Shown here: piece after piece, positions 17,670 through 25,752 of the stretch
Position numbering within the stretch: the stretch's first letter is position 1
Layout: the number at the start of each line of letters is the position of its first letter
NCBI GenBank assembly: GCA_002412545.1
Contig: DHVG01000015.1
Location: 19,750 to 83,749 of the forward strand
DNA length: 64,000 nt
Source: Elusimicrobia bacterium UBA5214
GTDB lineage: Bacteria; Elusimicrobiota; UBA5214
Reading direction: 5' to 3'
Translations under genes and position numbers: made by a program
Notes under the pieces: model-generated
The model's input: only the letters and a program-made list of their open reading frames with translations
Told to the model about the DNA's origin: nothing
The model's database searches: none

Positions 17670-18679
17670 AAATTGCGTCCTACTGCTTGTGCTACTTGTT
17701 TTAATTCACGCATCAGTTGAACAAACTGTTCAGGAAGCAGTGACTGTGGTCCGTCAGAAAGTGCTTCTTCCGGTTTAGGATGCACTTCAATGAGTAATCC
17801 ATCCGCACCACAAGCAATCGCTGCTTTGGACATTGCCGGGATATGTTCCCTTATCCCCACACCATGACTGGGGTCAACAATCACTGGCAAATGTGTAAAA
17901 TGTTTAAGCACCGGTACCGCATTCAAATCTAAAGTAAACCTTGTTGCCTCTTCAAAAGTGCGTATTCCCCGTTCACAAAGAATCACCTTATAATTTCCCT
18001 GTGACATTATATATTCCGCCGACATCAAAAATTCTTTAACTGTTGTCGCCATACCTCTTTTCAAAAGCACTGGCTTTTTATTTTTCCCTACTTCTTTGAG
18101 TAAATCAAAATTCTGAATATTCCGTGCTCCAATTTGGATAATATCCGCATAATGACTAACTAATTCTACCTGGTTATTCTGCATTGCTTCAGTAACAATT
18201 GGCAGTCCGGTTTTCTTTTTCGCTTCCAGAAGATACTCCAATCCTTTCTTACCTAATCCCTGAAAAGTGTAAGGTGAAGTCCGCGGTTTAAATGCACCGC
18301 CACGCAAAATTTTTGCACCGGCTTTTTTTATTTCTTGTGCAATTTCAACTAATAAATCTTTTTTCTCCACTGCACAAGGACCAGCCATCACCACAATTTC
18401 TTTACCGCCGATTTTCACTCCATTGACTTCTATTACTGTATTTTCTTTTTTAAATTCACGACTTGCCAGTTTGTATGGCCGAGAAATTGGAGTAATAAAT
18501 TCAACTGTTTCCATCGCTTCAAAAATTTCTCTTGCTAAAATAGCATTCTCACCGATTACACCGATAATTGTCTTTTCTTTACCTTTAGAAATGTGCGGAG
18601 TGAAACCTAACTCCCTGATTTTTTTCAAAATCTTTTCTACTTCTTTTTTACTCACACCGTCGCGTAAAGTTAAAATCAT
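17666..18679 (-). CDS. aroF: 3-deoxy-7-phosphoheptulonate synthase (DAHP synthase)
   Basis: This 337-residue first enzyme of the shikimate pathway condenses PEP and erythrose-4-phosphate. It has an N-terminal ferredoxin-like regulatory domain (about 1-70), as in Thermotoga-type enzymes, then the TIM barrel: VMAGPCAVEKKD (about 96), RGGAFKPRTSPYTFQG, QIGARNIQNFDLL, LLKRGMATTVKEFL and VDPSHGVG. The ribosome site AAGGAG precedes the ATG. It heads the aroF-tyrA-aroA-plsC-ispH-LysM run. The N-terminal domain suggests feedback control by an aromatic amino acid, which is inference. Confidence 0.95.
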   Translation of the reverse strand: MILTLRDGVSKKEVEKILKKIRELGFTPHISKGKEKTIIGVIGENAILAREIFEAMETVEFITPISRPYKLASREFKKENTVIEVNGVKIGGKEIVVMAGPCAVEKKDLLVEIAQEIKKAGAKILRGGAFKPRTSPYTFQGLGKKGLEYLLEAKKKTGLPIVTEAMQNNQVELVSHYADIIQIGARNIQNFDLLKEVGKNKKPVLLKRGMATTVKEFLMSAEYIMSQGNYKVILCERGIRTFEEATRFTLDLNAVPVLKHFTHLPVIVDPSHGVGIREHIPAMSKAAIACGADGLLIEVHPKPEEALSDGPQSLLPEQFVQLMRELKQVAQAVGRNL

Positions 18680-18705
18680 TTTTTAATAACTCCTTTCAAT
18701 TTTTT

Positions 18706-19830
18706 TTACTCAATCAATTTTGGAATTGTCCTCAGTCTAATTTTTAATTCTTTTTCTGAAGGTAGTGCTAATTTGTACTTAGAAGCAAAAACTTTATTGC
18801 TTAATCCACCCAAAACATACTTTGCAAAAATTTCGTCTTTCTTAGCACAGAGAATAAGTCCTATCGGGTCATTTTCATCATTTATCTTTTCATTTTCTTC
18901 AAAATAGTTTAGATAAAAGTTCATCTGTCCTATATCAGCATGGTCAAGTTCACCCGTTTTTAAGTCAATCAATACGAAACATTTTAATAGCCGGTTATAG
19001 AAAACTAAGTCAATGTAATAATGGTGATTGGCAATGGTAATTCTTCTCTGACAAGCAACAAAAGTAAACCCTTTACCAAGTTCTAACAAGAAAAATTGCA
19101 ATTTATCAATCAGTGCCTATTCTAACTGATTTTCGGTGTAAGATATTTCTTCTTTTAGATTGAGGAATTCTAAAATATATGGGTCTTTAATTGCATCTTC
19201 CGGTTTTTCAATAATCTGTCCTTTCTTTGCCATTCTCATTACTGTTTTGGTATCTTTACTCAAAGCAATTCTTTCAAAAAGCATTGAATTAATCTGTCTT
19301 TTTAATTCTCTTACTGACCAGTTATTTTGAATTGCATCCTGTTCATAAAAAGAACGAGCGAGCGATTCTTCCACTTTTAATAATTCACAGTAATGTGACC
19401 AAGATAACATTGGCTCAAATTCGCCAGACAGTGTCTGACTTATTTGAGATTTGGCAGACGGTGTCTGGGATTTTTCTTCTTCATTAAATTTCCAAGACAG
19501 TGTCTTGGATTTTCCAAAAGTCAAATAAAATTTTCTCATCAATCTCAAATTTTCTGCTGAAAAACCTCTCCCAAAATTGTCTATCAAATCTACAGAGAGT
19601 TTCTGTAATAATTCTTCTCCATACTCTGCTCTTACTTTGCCTTTTTGTTCAAATTCTACAATCTCTCTCCCTATCTCCCAGTATGCTAATACTTGTGTTT
19701 TGTTTATTTCTCTAACTACTTTAGTTCTTGTCTCAACTAAGATTTTAGCAACTCTATCAAACAAGTCCTTGTAATTTCTCAGGCTTAATTCTCTATTCTC
19801 CATTTGAATATTTTTCAATAAATTTTTCAA
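18706..19830 (-). pseudogene. DUF1016 (PDDEXK, YhcG-type) nuclease interrupted by an in-frame amber codon
   Basis: Two pieces in one frame reconstruct a 374-residue DUF1016 protein: an N-terminal DNA-binding-type region (RNYKDLFDRVAKILVETR, AYWEIGREIVEFEQ, FSAENLRLMRKFY, LSWSHYCELL) and a C-terminal PDDEXK-type region (GKGFTFVACQRRI, YYIDLVFYNRLLKCFVLIDLK). The break is a TAG at 19117..19119 in YTENQLE-stop-ALIDKLQFFL, where relatives usually have Gln (CAG), so a single transition would explain it. An ATG at 19803 is an equally plausible start. TAG serves as an ordinary stop for the LysM gene, so readthrough is not favoured. An intact paralogue is at 62962..63978. Confidence 0.85.
19425..19508. 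repeat. Three short palindromes (GACAGTGTCT type) inside the DUF1016 pseudogene
   Basis: 19425..19437 (CAGACAGTGTCTG), 19455..19467 (CAGACGGTGTCTG) and 19492..19508 (CCAAGACAGTGTCTTGG, perfect). They encode a Ser/Gln/Thr-Leu-Ser-rich stretch just before LSWSHY. Confidence 0.8.
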
Positions 19831-19945
19831 CTTTTCTTTTTGCTTCTTCCAAAAGTTCTTTTGCTTTCTTGTTTACCCTGTAGTTAAATCCATTAGGATT
19901 TATACTTCTGGGCGTGCTTCATTAAGACTTAAAAAATTACTTCCG
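19793..19945 (-). pseudogene. Remnant of a small gene upstream of the DUF1016 gene
   Basis: Minus-strand reading gives NFLSLNEARPEV in one frame and INPNGFNYRVNKKAKELLEEAKRKVEKFIEKYSNGE in the next, ending TAG at 19793. The two join sensibly if one frameshift is assumed. The stop overlaps the ATG at 19803 of the DUF1016 gene, so the pair was probably coupled. I do not recognise the family. No start codon remains in frame. Confidence 0.5.
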
Positions 19946-19969
19946 TCCCCATTTCTCCCACTTTCCCTC

Positions 19970-20041
19970 TCCCACCTTAAGGGGAGAGGAAAACACCAAA
20001 TTCCCCTCATCTTTTTTTCTTCTCCCTCAGGGGGAGAAGGG
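19970..20041. repeat. Two CTCCC..GGGAG palindromic repeats between genes
   Basis: CCTCTCCCACCTTAAGGGGAGAGG-like and CTTCTCCCTCAGGGGGAGAAG-like hairpins. A related copy lies at 20856..20879 on the other side of the DUF4258/DUF2283 pair, and another in the pgeF end (23920..23998). The rest of the 19.83-20.20 kb gap holds only the gene remnant and CGAATCTTATTGGCGAAT-type words. Confidence 0.75.
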
Positions 20042-20200
20042 ATAAAACAAAAAACCTGAACTTACCCTTTCGTTTTTAGAATGAGTGAAATTCAGGTATC
20101 ATTTGATTTAATATTTTTCATTTCTTGCCACGAATCTTATTGGCGAATATTCGCAAATTTTAATGTATCAATTACTTCACAAGAGTCAAAAACAATCTTC

Positions 20201-20413
20201 TCATACTCGCGCTGGAGAAGGAGAAAAGTCAACTACGACTTCTGGCTTTCCGGCAAGAATTTCTTTTGCATCAAGTAATTCTATAGCTAAGGGTTTACCT
20301 TCGGAATCGTAATCAATGATTACTCCATCTTTAATCTCGTCACTTTCAGCAATTTCACCTTCACGAAAACGAATATAAACTGCATCTGCTTCTTGGTCGT
20401 AACGAACTTTCAT
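20201..20413 (-). CDS. DUF2283 protein (putative antitoxin of a DUF4258/DUF2283 pair)
   Basis: These 70 residues match the short DUF2283 family: VRYDQEADAVYIRFREGEIAESDE, VIIDYDSEGKPLAIELLDA. Such proteins often accompany DUF4258 proteins in what look like toxin-antitoxin modules, but the activity is not established. It lies 6 nt after the DUF4258 gene with a GGAGGTG ribosome site in that gap and shares its promoter. The tail KPEVVVDFSPSPARV is variable in the family. Confidence 0.85.
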   Translation of the reverse strand: MKVRYDQEADAVYIRFREGEIAESDEIKDGVIIDYDSEGKPLAIELLDAKEILAGKPEVVVDFSPSPARV

Positions 20414-20419
20414 AACTTT

Positions 20420-20677
20420 TCACCTCCAATACTTCTTAATTTTTGAGGTTTTATAGGCAGTAACACCTATTTTAGAGCCCCTTTCTTCTTTAAATATTAC
20501 CCGCACTAAATATTCCCTGTTTTTTAAACTATCAAAATACTTTTTCTGAGCAATTTTTCTTCCTTTTGTACCTTCAATGAGTTGTTCCGGGTTAGCCAGA
20601 GTGTCTTTCACCAAATCTTCAGAAATATTTCGTTCTTCAATCTGTAGTTTAATATGCTTTGGTAATACTATTCCCAT
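20420..20677 (-). CDS. DUF4258 protein (putative toxin of a DUF4258/DUF2283 pair)
   Basis: These 85 residues contain LPKHIKLQIEERNISEDLVKDTLANPEQLIEG..YLVRVIFKEERGSKIGVTAYKTSKIKKYWR. The DUF4258 fold resembles small RelE/BrnT-like toxins (HIK..ERxI..I.. and the C-terminal TAYKTSKIKKY). It is transcribed before the DUF2283 partner from a good promoter at 20727..20755. A role in RNA cleavage is inferred only from resemblance. Confidence 0.8.
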   Translation of the reverse strand: MGIVLPKHIKLQIEERNISEDLVKDTLANPEQLIEGTKGRKIAQKKYFDSLKNREYLVRVIFKEERGSKIGVTAYKTSKIKKYWR

Positions 20678-20726
20678 TTTGCGTTTCTAAAGTGAACCGG
20701 TCATCTCAGGAACAGATATTGAGTTT

Positions 20727-20755
20727 AGTATAATACAACCCTTAAGTAAAGTCAA
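20727..20755 (-). promoter_or_regulatory. Sigma70-type promoter of the DUF4258/DUF2283 pair
   Basis: -35 TTGACT (20750..20755), 17-nt spacer, -10 TATACT (20727..20732), leaving a leader of about 45 nt to the ATG at 20677. Confidence 0.75.
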
Positions 20756-20811
20756 GATACTGGTTTTTACCTGACTTAACTAACACCCTCAATTACTTCT
20801 ACCTCTCACCT

Positions 20812-20879
20812 TAGTCTCCGATGCCTTCGGATACGGAGTCCGATTCAACGTCGGACCTCTCCCTCAAGGGGAGAAGGGG
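20812..20879. repeat. Intergenic composite palindromic repeat
   Basis: GTCTCCGATGCCTTCGGATACGGAGTC-like and GTCCGATTCAACGTCGGAC-like hairpins are followed by CCTCTCCCTCAAGGGGAGAAGG (20856..20879). It is related to 19970..20041 on the far side of the DUF4258/DUF2283 pair. Confidence 0.7.
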
Positions 20880-20906
20880 TTCAAAAAGACCAAATTTTGT
20901 GTCTTT

Positions 20907-20931
20907 AGTGTGAATCGTAATGGTTCACACT
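20907..20931. terminator. Inverted repeat, possible bidirectional terminator
   Basis: AGTGTGAA, 9-nt loop, TTCACACT followed by TTT. The CoA-binding gene ends at 20993, and a second weaker hairpin (AGCAAG..CTTTGCT plus a T run) lies between. Function is inferred from shape only. Confidence 0.4.
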
Positions 20932-20992
20932 TTTGCCGAGATTTTCACTAAATGTAAAAAAGCAAAGACCGTCACCGTCCACTGCCTTGCTT

Positions 20993-21367
20993 TCACCAGA
21001 GACCATGTTGGACCATAAAACAAGCATTATAGATGACTGAAATTCCGTATTCTTTTGCTTTTTTAACTGCATTTTCTGACTCGGAGCCGGGTTGCATCCA
21101 GATTTCTTTTACTCCGATTTCTTTGCATTCGTCAACGATTTGTTCAGTAATTTCCGGTGGAACAACGGTAATTACTAAATCAGGCACAGTCCCAAGTTCT
21201 TTTAGATTTTTATAAATTTTCCTTACTAAAATTTCTCCGTCTTTTGGATTTACACCTTTCACCTTGTAACCGTTTTCCAGTAAATCTTTAAAAATTTTGA
21301 ATCCATATTTTTCTACATTTTCCGATACACCAACTACAGCAATTTCTTTTTCCTGGATGTTTTTCAT
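20993..21367 (-). CDS. CoA-binding domain protein (YccU-like)
   Basis: These 124 residues form one Rossmann-like CoA-binding domain: IAVVGVSENVEKYGFKIFKDLLENGYKVKGVNPK, PDLVITVVPPEITEQIVDECKEIGVKEIWMQPGSES and a C-terminal NACFMVQHG. The family resembles the CoA-binding part of succinyl-CoA ligase alpha but has no catalytic domains; its role is unknown. It lies 74 nt after hisC on the same strand, with a word repeat filling the gap. It is probably cytosolic. Confidence 0.88.
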   Translation of the reverse strand: MKNIQEKEIAVVGVSENVEKYGFKIFKDLLENGYKVKGVNPKDGEILVRKIYKNLKELGTVPDLVITVVPPEITEQIVDECKEIGVKEIWMQPGSESENAVKKAKEYGISVIYNACFMVQHGLW

Positions 21368-21378
21368 CTTGGAGAGTA

Positions 21379-21460
21379 TCCCAGCCTTTAGCCATTAGCC
21401 TATAGCCGTCAGATTACAGTCTTTGGGCTAATAGCCAATGGCTAACGGCTAATGGCTATG
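21379..21460. repeat. AGCCATT/TAATGGC word repeat forming a large inverted repeat at the hisC 3' end
   Basis: CCTTTAGCCATTAGCCTATAGCC on one side and GGCTAATAGCC, AATGGCTAACGGCTAATGGC on the other. It covers the hisC stop codon (TAG at 21442), so the last hisC residues (AISR) are repeat-encoded. It could act as a terminator-like structure. Confidence 0.75.
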
Positions 21461-22740
21461 GAAATAACTTTTTTCAGCGCTTGAATAAATTTTCTATTTT
21501 CCTCCGGCAGACCAATGGTAACTCGGATATATTCCGGAAAACCGTATTCTTCCATCGCCCGCACAATTACCCCTTGTTCAAGAAGTTCAGTAAAGACCTT
21601 TTTCCCTTCTTTCTTCATTTCAATAAGAATAAAATTTGCGGCTGAAGGAACATAATTCAAACCGAGTTTCTTTAGTTCTTGGTAGAGATATTTTTTTCCT
21701 TCTTTAACCAATTGAATACTCTTTTTTATTTGCTCGCCATCATCTAAACTGGCTAATGCCGCCTCTTGGGCTAAAGAATTCACATTAAACGGTGGACGGA
21801 TTCTCTCTAAGAAGTCAATAATCTCTTTTTTTGCTATCCCATAACCAATCCGCAGACCGGCTAAACCGTAAATCTTGGAAAAAGTACGCAGAATGATAAT
21901 GTTTTTCCCTCCACGGAAATATTTCAAAGTATCCGGATAATCTTTTTCTCCTTTTGCATACTCGTAGTAGGCCTCGTCAATTATAACTAAAGGCATAGTA
22001 GATAAGTGGTTAAGTGGGTATGTGGTTAAGTGGTTGAAGAAACTTTCCATCTCGTCAGCAGTATTGTAGGTGCCGGTGGGATTATTGGGATTAGCGATAA
22101 AAATTGCTTTCGTTTTCGGAGTGACTGCTTGCGCCATTGCTACTAAATCGTGGGTAAATCCCACTCCTTTTGAAAAGCGAGATTGCTTCACGGAGCCTGT
22201 CCCGAGCGAGATTGCCACTCCCCACCGCTTTGCTTCGCAAAGCGAAGCAGTGGGGGTCGCAATGACAAGCGAGGAGTTCGCAATGACAAAAGGGTAGGGG
22301 GTCATCGGCACCGTTACTACTTTACTACCCATCAAGTCGCCTGCCATTTGATAACGGATAAAAGCATGTTCGGAGACAATAATTTCATCTTCTGGATTAA
22401 GGAAAACCTTACCAATCAGTTCAATTATTTCATCTGAGCCGTTACCAAAAATAAGATTTTCCGGTTTAACTTGCAACTTTTTAGCTAATTTTTTGCGCAA
22501 TTCCGGACAACTACTTTCCGGATAGAAATAAATATTTTTTGCACTTCTCTCAAGCGCAGAAATTGCTTTTTTTGAAGGACCAAGCGGATTCTCATTTGAA
22601 GCAAGTTTAATAATATTTTTTACTTTCACCCCTTTTTGTCTCAATTCCCGTTCTAATTCTGCTATCGGTTTACCTGGAATATATGGTTGAAAACTAAATA
22701 CCTCTTTTCTCACCAGCTCTTTTATATCCTTTTTCTTCAT
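21442..22740 (-). CDS. hisC: Histidinol-phosphate/aromatic aminotransferase (HisC family)
   Basis: This 432-residue PLP-dependent class II aminotransferase shows KLASNENPLGPSKKA, FGNGSDEIIELI, IANPNNPTGT, VIIDEAYYEYA and the PLP-lysine motif RTFSKIYGLAGLRIGY. Relatives have about 360 residues. The excess is explained by a 47-residue repeat-encoded insertion between VPMT and FTHDLVAM (22159..22299), a word-repeat stretch before VIIDEAYYEYA, and a repeat-derived C-terminus. Lying next to pheA and near tyrA and aroF, it may serve Phe/Tyr synthesis rather than, or as well as, histidine. Whether the enzyme tolerates the insertion is unknown. Confidence 0.92.
   Translation of the reverse strand: MKKKDIKELVRKEVFSFQPYIPGKPIAELERELRQKGVKVKNIIKLASNENPLGPSKKAISALERSAKNIYFYPESSCPELRKKLAKKLQVKPENLIFGNGSDEIIELIGKVFLNPEDEIIVSEHAFIRYQMAGDLMGSKVVTVPMTPYPFVIANSSLVIATPTASLCEAKRWGVAISLGTGSVKQSRFSKGVGFTHDLVAMAQAVTPKTKAIFIANPNNPTGTYNTADEMESFFNHLTTYPLNHLSTMPLVIIDEAYYEYAKGEKDYPDTLKYFRGGKNIIILRTFSKIYGLAGLRIGYGIAKKEIIDFLERIRPPFNVNSLAQEAALASLDDGEQIKKSIQLVKEGKKYLYQELKKLGLNYVPSAANFILIEMKKEGKKVFTELLEQGVIVRAMEEYGFPEYIRVTIGLPEENRKFIQALKKVISIAISR
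21996..22036. repeat. AAGTGGTT word repeat inside hisC
   Basis: AAGTGGTTAAGTGGGTATG, TGGTTAAGTGGTTG: degenerate tandem 8-mers translated as NHLTTYPLNHLST directly before the conserved VIIDEAYYEYA strand. Similar words lie upstream of hisC at about 22765..22795. Confidence 0.75.
22159..22299. repeat. 141-bp palindromic element in frame inside hisC
   Basis: Contains GTCATTGCGA and GAAGCAATCTCGC words (a widespread bacterial dispersed-repeat type) and a long stem CCCCACCGCTTTGCTTCG against CAAAGCGAAGCAGTGGGG. It is exactly 47 codons, so the reading frame is preserved. The conserved HisC sequence resumes on both sides. Confidence 0.85.
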
Positions 22741-22834
22741 TTTTTTGATTTCCGCTACTCTATCTCAACTAACTACTTATCCACTTAACCACTTTTTTTG
22801 TTTCACCTTATCCAATTGCCTAATCACCTTTCTT

Positions 22835-23899
22835 TCACTCTGCTCTCGGATAGGAACCTAAAATTTTTAAATAGAGACACTGTTCTTCCAATTCATTGAG
22901 TGCTTTTTTAACTTTACTTTCAACAATATGTCCGGCAAAATCAACAAAAAAGATGTATTCCCAAGCTTTCTTTTTCGTCGGACGGGATTCAATCTTGGTA
23001 AGATTAATATTATTTTTCTTAAAAGGCACTAACATATCATGTAAGGCACCAATCCGGTCCTTAATTGAAAATAGTATTGAAGTCTTATCCATACCGGAAG
23101 GAGCAGGAAAATTTTTGCTAATCACTAAAAAACGAGTGAAATTATCACTCCGGTCTTCAATCCGGGAAGCAACAATTTTTAAACCGTATAATTCAGCGGC
23201 TAAATCGCTGGCAATCGCTGCAGCAGTAGATTCTTTTTTTACTTTTTGTGCTGCTCCCGCAGTTGAAGCGGTCTCAATTAATTCCGCATTGGGTAGATGG
23301 TCTTCCAGCCAATTACGACACTGAGCCAATGCTTGCGGATGAGAATAAATACATTTTATTTTTTGCAAATTTTCCTCACGAGATAGTAAATAATGTGAAA
23401 TTTCCAAGAGTGTCTCGGCACAGATTTTTAGGTCGGATTCAATAAACATATCTAAAGTATGATTCTCCACCCCTTCGGTAGAATTTTCAATCGGTACTAC
23501 TCCGTAGTCAGCCCTTTCTTTTTCTACTTCGGCAAAAACATCAGAGATAGATTTAGCTGAGATATATTCGGCTGATTTGCCAAAATTTTTTATTGCTGCC
23601 TGATGAGTAAAAGTTGCCTCCGGACCTAAATAGGCAATCTTTAGTTTCTTCTCCAAACTGCGGCAAGTATGCAGAATTTCGGAAAAAATTTCTTTCACCG
23701 CTTCTGATGATAACGGACCTTGGTTATTTTTTATTATTTGGGAAAGTATTTCTCTTTCTCTTTCCGGTGCGTAATACTGCTTTTTATGTAAAGATTTAAT
23801 TTTACCAATTTGTTTAACTAATTTTGCTCGTTGATTAAGTAATTGAAGAATTTTTGAATCAAGTGTATCTACTTGGTTGCGCAACTTTTTTAATTCCAT
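22835..23899 (-). CDS. pheA: Bifunctional chorismate mutase/prephenate dehydratase (P-protein)
   Basis: This 354-residue protein has an AroQ chorismate mutase domain (1-85; LRNQVDTLDSKILQLLNQRAKLVKQIGKIK), a prephenate dehydratase domain (about 92-270; AYLGPEATFTHQAA, VPIENSTEGVENHTLDMF, DRSDNFTRFLVI) and a C-terminal ACT domain (about 278-354; DKTSILFSIKDRIGALHDML, IESRPTKKKAWEYIFFVDF). It makes phenylpyruvate and is probably feedback-regulated by Phe through ACT. It follows pgeF by 3 nt and precedes hisC by about 95 nt. Confidence 0.95.
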   Translation of the reverse strand: MELKKLRNQVDTLDSKILQLLNQRAKLVKQIGKIKSLHKKQYYAPEREREILSQIIKNNQGPLSSEAVKEIFSEILHTCRSLEKKLKIAYLGPEATFTHQAAIKNFGKSAEYISAKSISDVFAEVEKERADYGVVPIENSTEGVENHTLDMFIESDLKICAETLLEISHYLLSREENLQKIKCIYSHPQALAQCRNWLEDHLPNAELIETASTAGAAQKVKKESTAAAIASDLAAELYGLKIVASRIEDRSDNFTRFLVISKNFPAPSGMDKTSILFSIKDRIGALHDMLVPFKKNNINLTKIESRPTKKKAWEYIFFVDFAGHIVESKVKKALNELEEQCLYLKILGSYPRAE

Positions 23900-23902
23900 T
23901 TT

Positions 23903-24634
23903 TTAAGTTACCCTCCTTCCCCTCACCTTTATCCCTTCGGGCTGAGTCCCCCTCAGGACGAAGCCTCTCCCTTGAAGGGAGAGGGATGGGTGAGGGTGTA
24001 GCATAATCAAACCCATCATCCGTCCGGCTTTTTCTTTTTCCAAGTGATAAGAAAAAAATAAATCATTCCGGCAACTTGTGCAGTAATCACTAATAAAAAT
24101 ATTCTTTTTTTTTACTCCTGCCGATAAGAGTTGTTCATAATTAAGTTTGGTCAGGTTTACTGGATAACAACAGGAATGAATATGCGGACCGATGGCAATA
24201 AGAAGATTAGCCGGGTTAGAATTGTATTCATTTTTTATCATTTCTACTGTTTTCTGAGCAATCTCCTGAGTAGTCCCTTTTCTGCCTGCATGGATTAGAC
24301 CAATAATTTTCTTTTTCTTTTCAACAAAAAACATTGGTAAGCAATCAGCGGTGAAAACAATCAAGGGTATATTTAAACAATCAGTCAACAAAGCGTCAAC
24401 TGAAGAAATTCTTTTCCCGAGATGTTCTTTTCTAACTGAAAATATTTTATCCCCGTGGACCTGTTCCGCAGAAACAACTGAAAGAGGGTTAATTTTTTCT
24501 TTTTCACAAATTCTATTTAGTATTTCCCTATCCCGCAAATTGCCGTTTGCCCGTAAAGTAAAAAAATGTTTTAACCAAGGAATATTTAAGAAATCTGTTT
24601 CGTATAGAAGACCATTTTTTATTTGCCAAGACAT
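23903..24634 (-). CDS. pgeF: YfiH/PgeF-family copper/zinc protein (polyphenol oxidase or peptidoglycan editing factor)
   Basis: This 243-residue protein of the YfiH (DUF152) family has SAEQVHGDKI, FTADCLPMFF, IGLIHAGRKGT and AIGPHIHSCCYPV, the His/Cys metal and active-site motifs. Family members act as purine nucleoside phosphorylase or adenosine deaminase, and in E. coli PgeF corrects mis-incorporated residues in peptidoglycan precursors. That role suits its place directly after ftsZ. The last ~27 residues (HPHPSLSLQGRG..) come from a palindromic repeat (23920..23998), so the native C-terminus was probably replaced. Confidence 0.88.
   Translation of the reverse strand: MSWQIKNGLLYETDFLNIPWLKHFFTLRANGNLRDREILNRICEKEKINPLSVVSAEQVHGDKIFSVRKEHLGKRISSVDALLTDCLNIPLIVFTADCLPMFFVEKKKKIIGLIHAGRKGTTQEIAQKTVEMIKNEYNSNPANLLIAIGPHIHSCCYPVNLTKLNYEQLLSAGVKKKNIFISDYCTSCRNDLFFSYHLEKEKAGRMMGLIMLHPHPSLSLQGRGFVLRGTQPEGIKVRGRRVT
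23920..23998. repeat. Palindromic repeat forming the pgeF 3' end
   Basis: CCCTTCGGGCTGAGTCC, GGACGAAG, then CTCTCCCTTGAAGGGAGAGG, flanked by CCTCACC..GGGTGAGGG. It is translated as the C-terminal tail of PgeF and belongs to the CTCTCCC..GGGAGAG class seen at 20.0 and 20.9 kb. Confidence 0.75.
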
Positions 24635-24648
24635 CGTTCTTTTGAAGA

Positions 24649-25749
24649 TTAAGTCGGTTTTCTAAATTTACGACGCAGGAATGCTGGTCGGTCAAGTTGA
24701 GCAAAATATTCTTCGGATAAAGAAGAGGGAGTTTCTTTAGCCCGGGGAACTTCCTTTTGTTTTCGTGTTGGCAGGAGAACTCTCCGCGCACTTAATCCCG
24801 TAGCAATAACCGTAATTTTTACCCGCTCTCCTAAAGTATCATCAAGCACCTGTCCATAGAAAACATGTGCTTCCGGAGAAACCGATTGATGGATTACACT
24901 CATTGCCTCTTTTACTTCAAGAATTGTTAAATCCTTACTACCGGTGATGTTTACCAATACACCTTTAGCACCATCAATAGTAACATCTTCTAAGAGAGGT
25001 GAAGTAACCGCTTTCTCTGCTGCCAGCAAGGTTCTTCCTGGACCTTCACCATAACCAAGACCCATCAATGCTTTCCCGGCACCGGTCATAATACTTCTTA
25101 CATCCGCAAAGTCAACATTTATTTCACCCGGGGTAGTAATCACATCGGTAATCGCCTGTACTGCCTGACGCAGAACATCGTCAGCAATCTGGAATGCTTC
25201 CAGAAATTTTGTTTTTTCGTCAATAACCTGGAAAAGTCGTTCATTTGGGATAACTAAAAGTGTATCCACATGTTCACGTAATTCTTTTACCCCGTTCTCT
25301 GCTTGCATTGCCCGGACACGATGTTCAAAAGCAAAAGGTTTGGTTACTACACCCACGGTCAACGCACCTAAAGATTGGGCAAGTTCGGCGGCTATTGGTG
25401 CACCACCGGTGCCCGTTCCGCCACCCATACCGGCGGTAACAAAAACCATATCCGCACCGGTCAATACTTCTTTAATCTGTTCGCGACTTTCTTCGGCTGC
25501 CTGCCGACCAACTGTTGGATTACCGCCTGCACCTAAACCACGAGTGATTTGTTCACCGAGTTGCAATTTAACATGAGCTAAAGAACGACGCAAATCTTGC
25601 ACATCAGTATTGGCAGAAATAAACTCTACACCTTTAACTCCGGAACTAATCATCCGGTTGACTGCATTGCCACCCGCACCACCAACACCAATAACCTTGA
25701 TATTTGTTGGATGCTCACGAAAATCTTCAGTAAAACGTATCCGAATCAT
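24649..25749 (-). CDS. ftsZ: Cell division protein FtsZ
   Basis: This 366-residue tubulin-like GTPase forms the Z-ring. It has KVIGVGGAGGNAVNRM (N-terminus), the tubulin signature FVTAGMGGGTGTGGAPI (about 107), NVDFADVRSIM and the C-terminal conserved peptide DRPAFLRRK, which binds FtsA. The length is normal with a short linker. It is 3 nt from ftsA in the dcw order ftsQ-ftsA-ftsZ. Confidence 0.97.
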   Translation of the reverse strand: MIRIRFTEDFREHPTNIKVIGVGGAGGNAVNRMISSGVKGVEFISANTDVQDLRRSLAHVKLQLGEQITRGLGAGGNPTVGRQAAEESREQIKEVLTGADMVFVTAGMGGGTGTGGAPIAAELAQSLGALTVGVVTKPFAFEHRVRAMQAENGVKELREHVDTLLVIPNERLFQVIDEKTKFLEAFQIADDVLRQAVQAITDVITTPGEINVDFADVRSIMTGAGKALMGLGYGEGPGRTLLAAEKAVTSPLLEDVTIDGAKGVLVNITGSKDLTILEVKEAMSVIHQSVSPEAHVFYGQVLDDTLGERVKITVIATGLSARRVLLPTRKQKEVPRAKETPSSLSEEYFAQLDRPAFLRRKFRKPT

Positions 25750-25752
25750 TTT

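Noticed and set aside
19117..19119. Amber readthrough or recoding in the DUF1016 gene
   Set aside because: The LysM gene (12998) ends with TAG as a normal stop and no suppressor tRNA is visible in the window; a simple nonsense mutation is more economical.
20081..20278. 65-codon plus-strand frame opposite DUF2283
   Set aside because: Antisense to a family-supported gene and to word repeats; no family resemblance.
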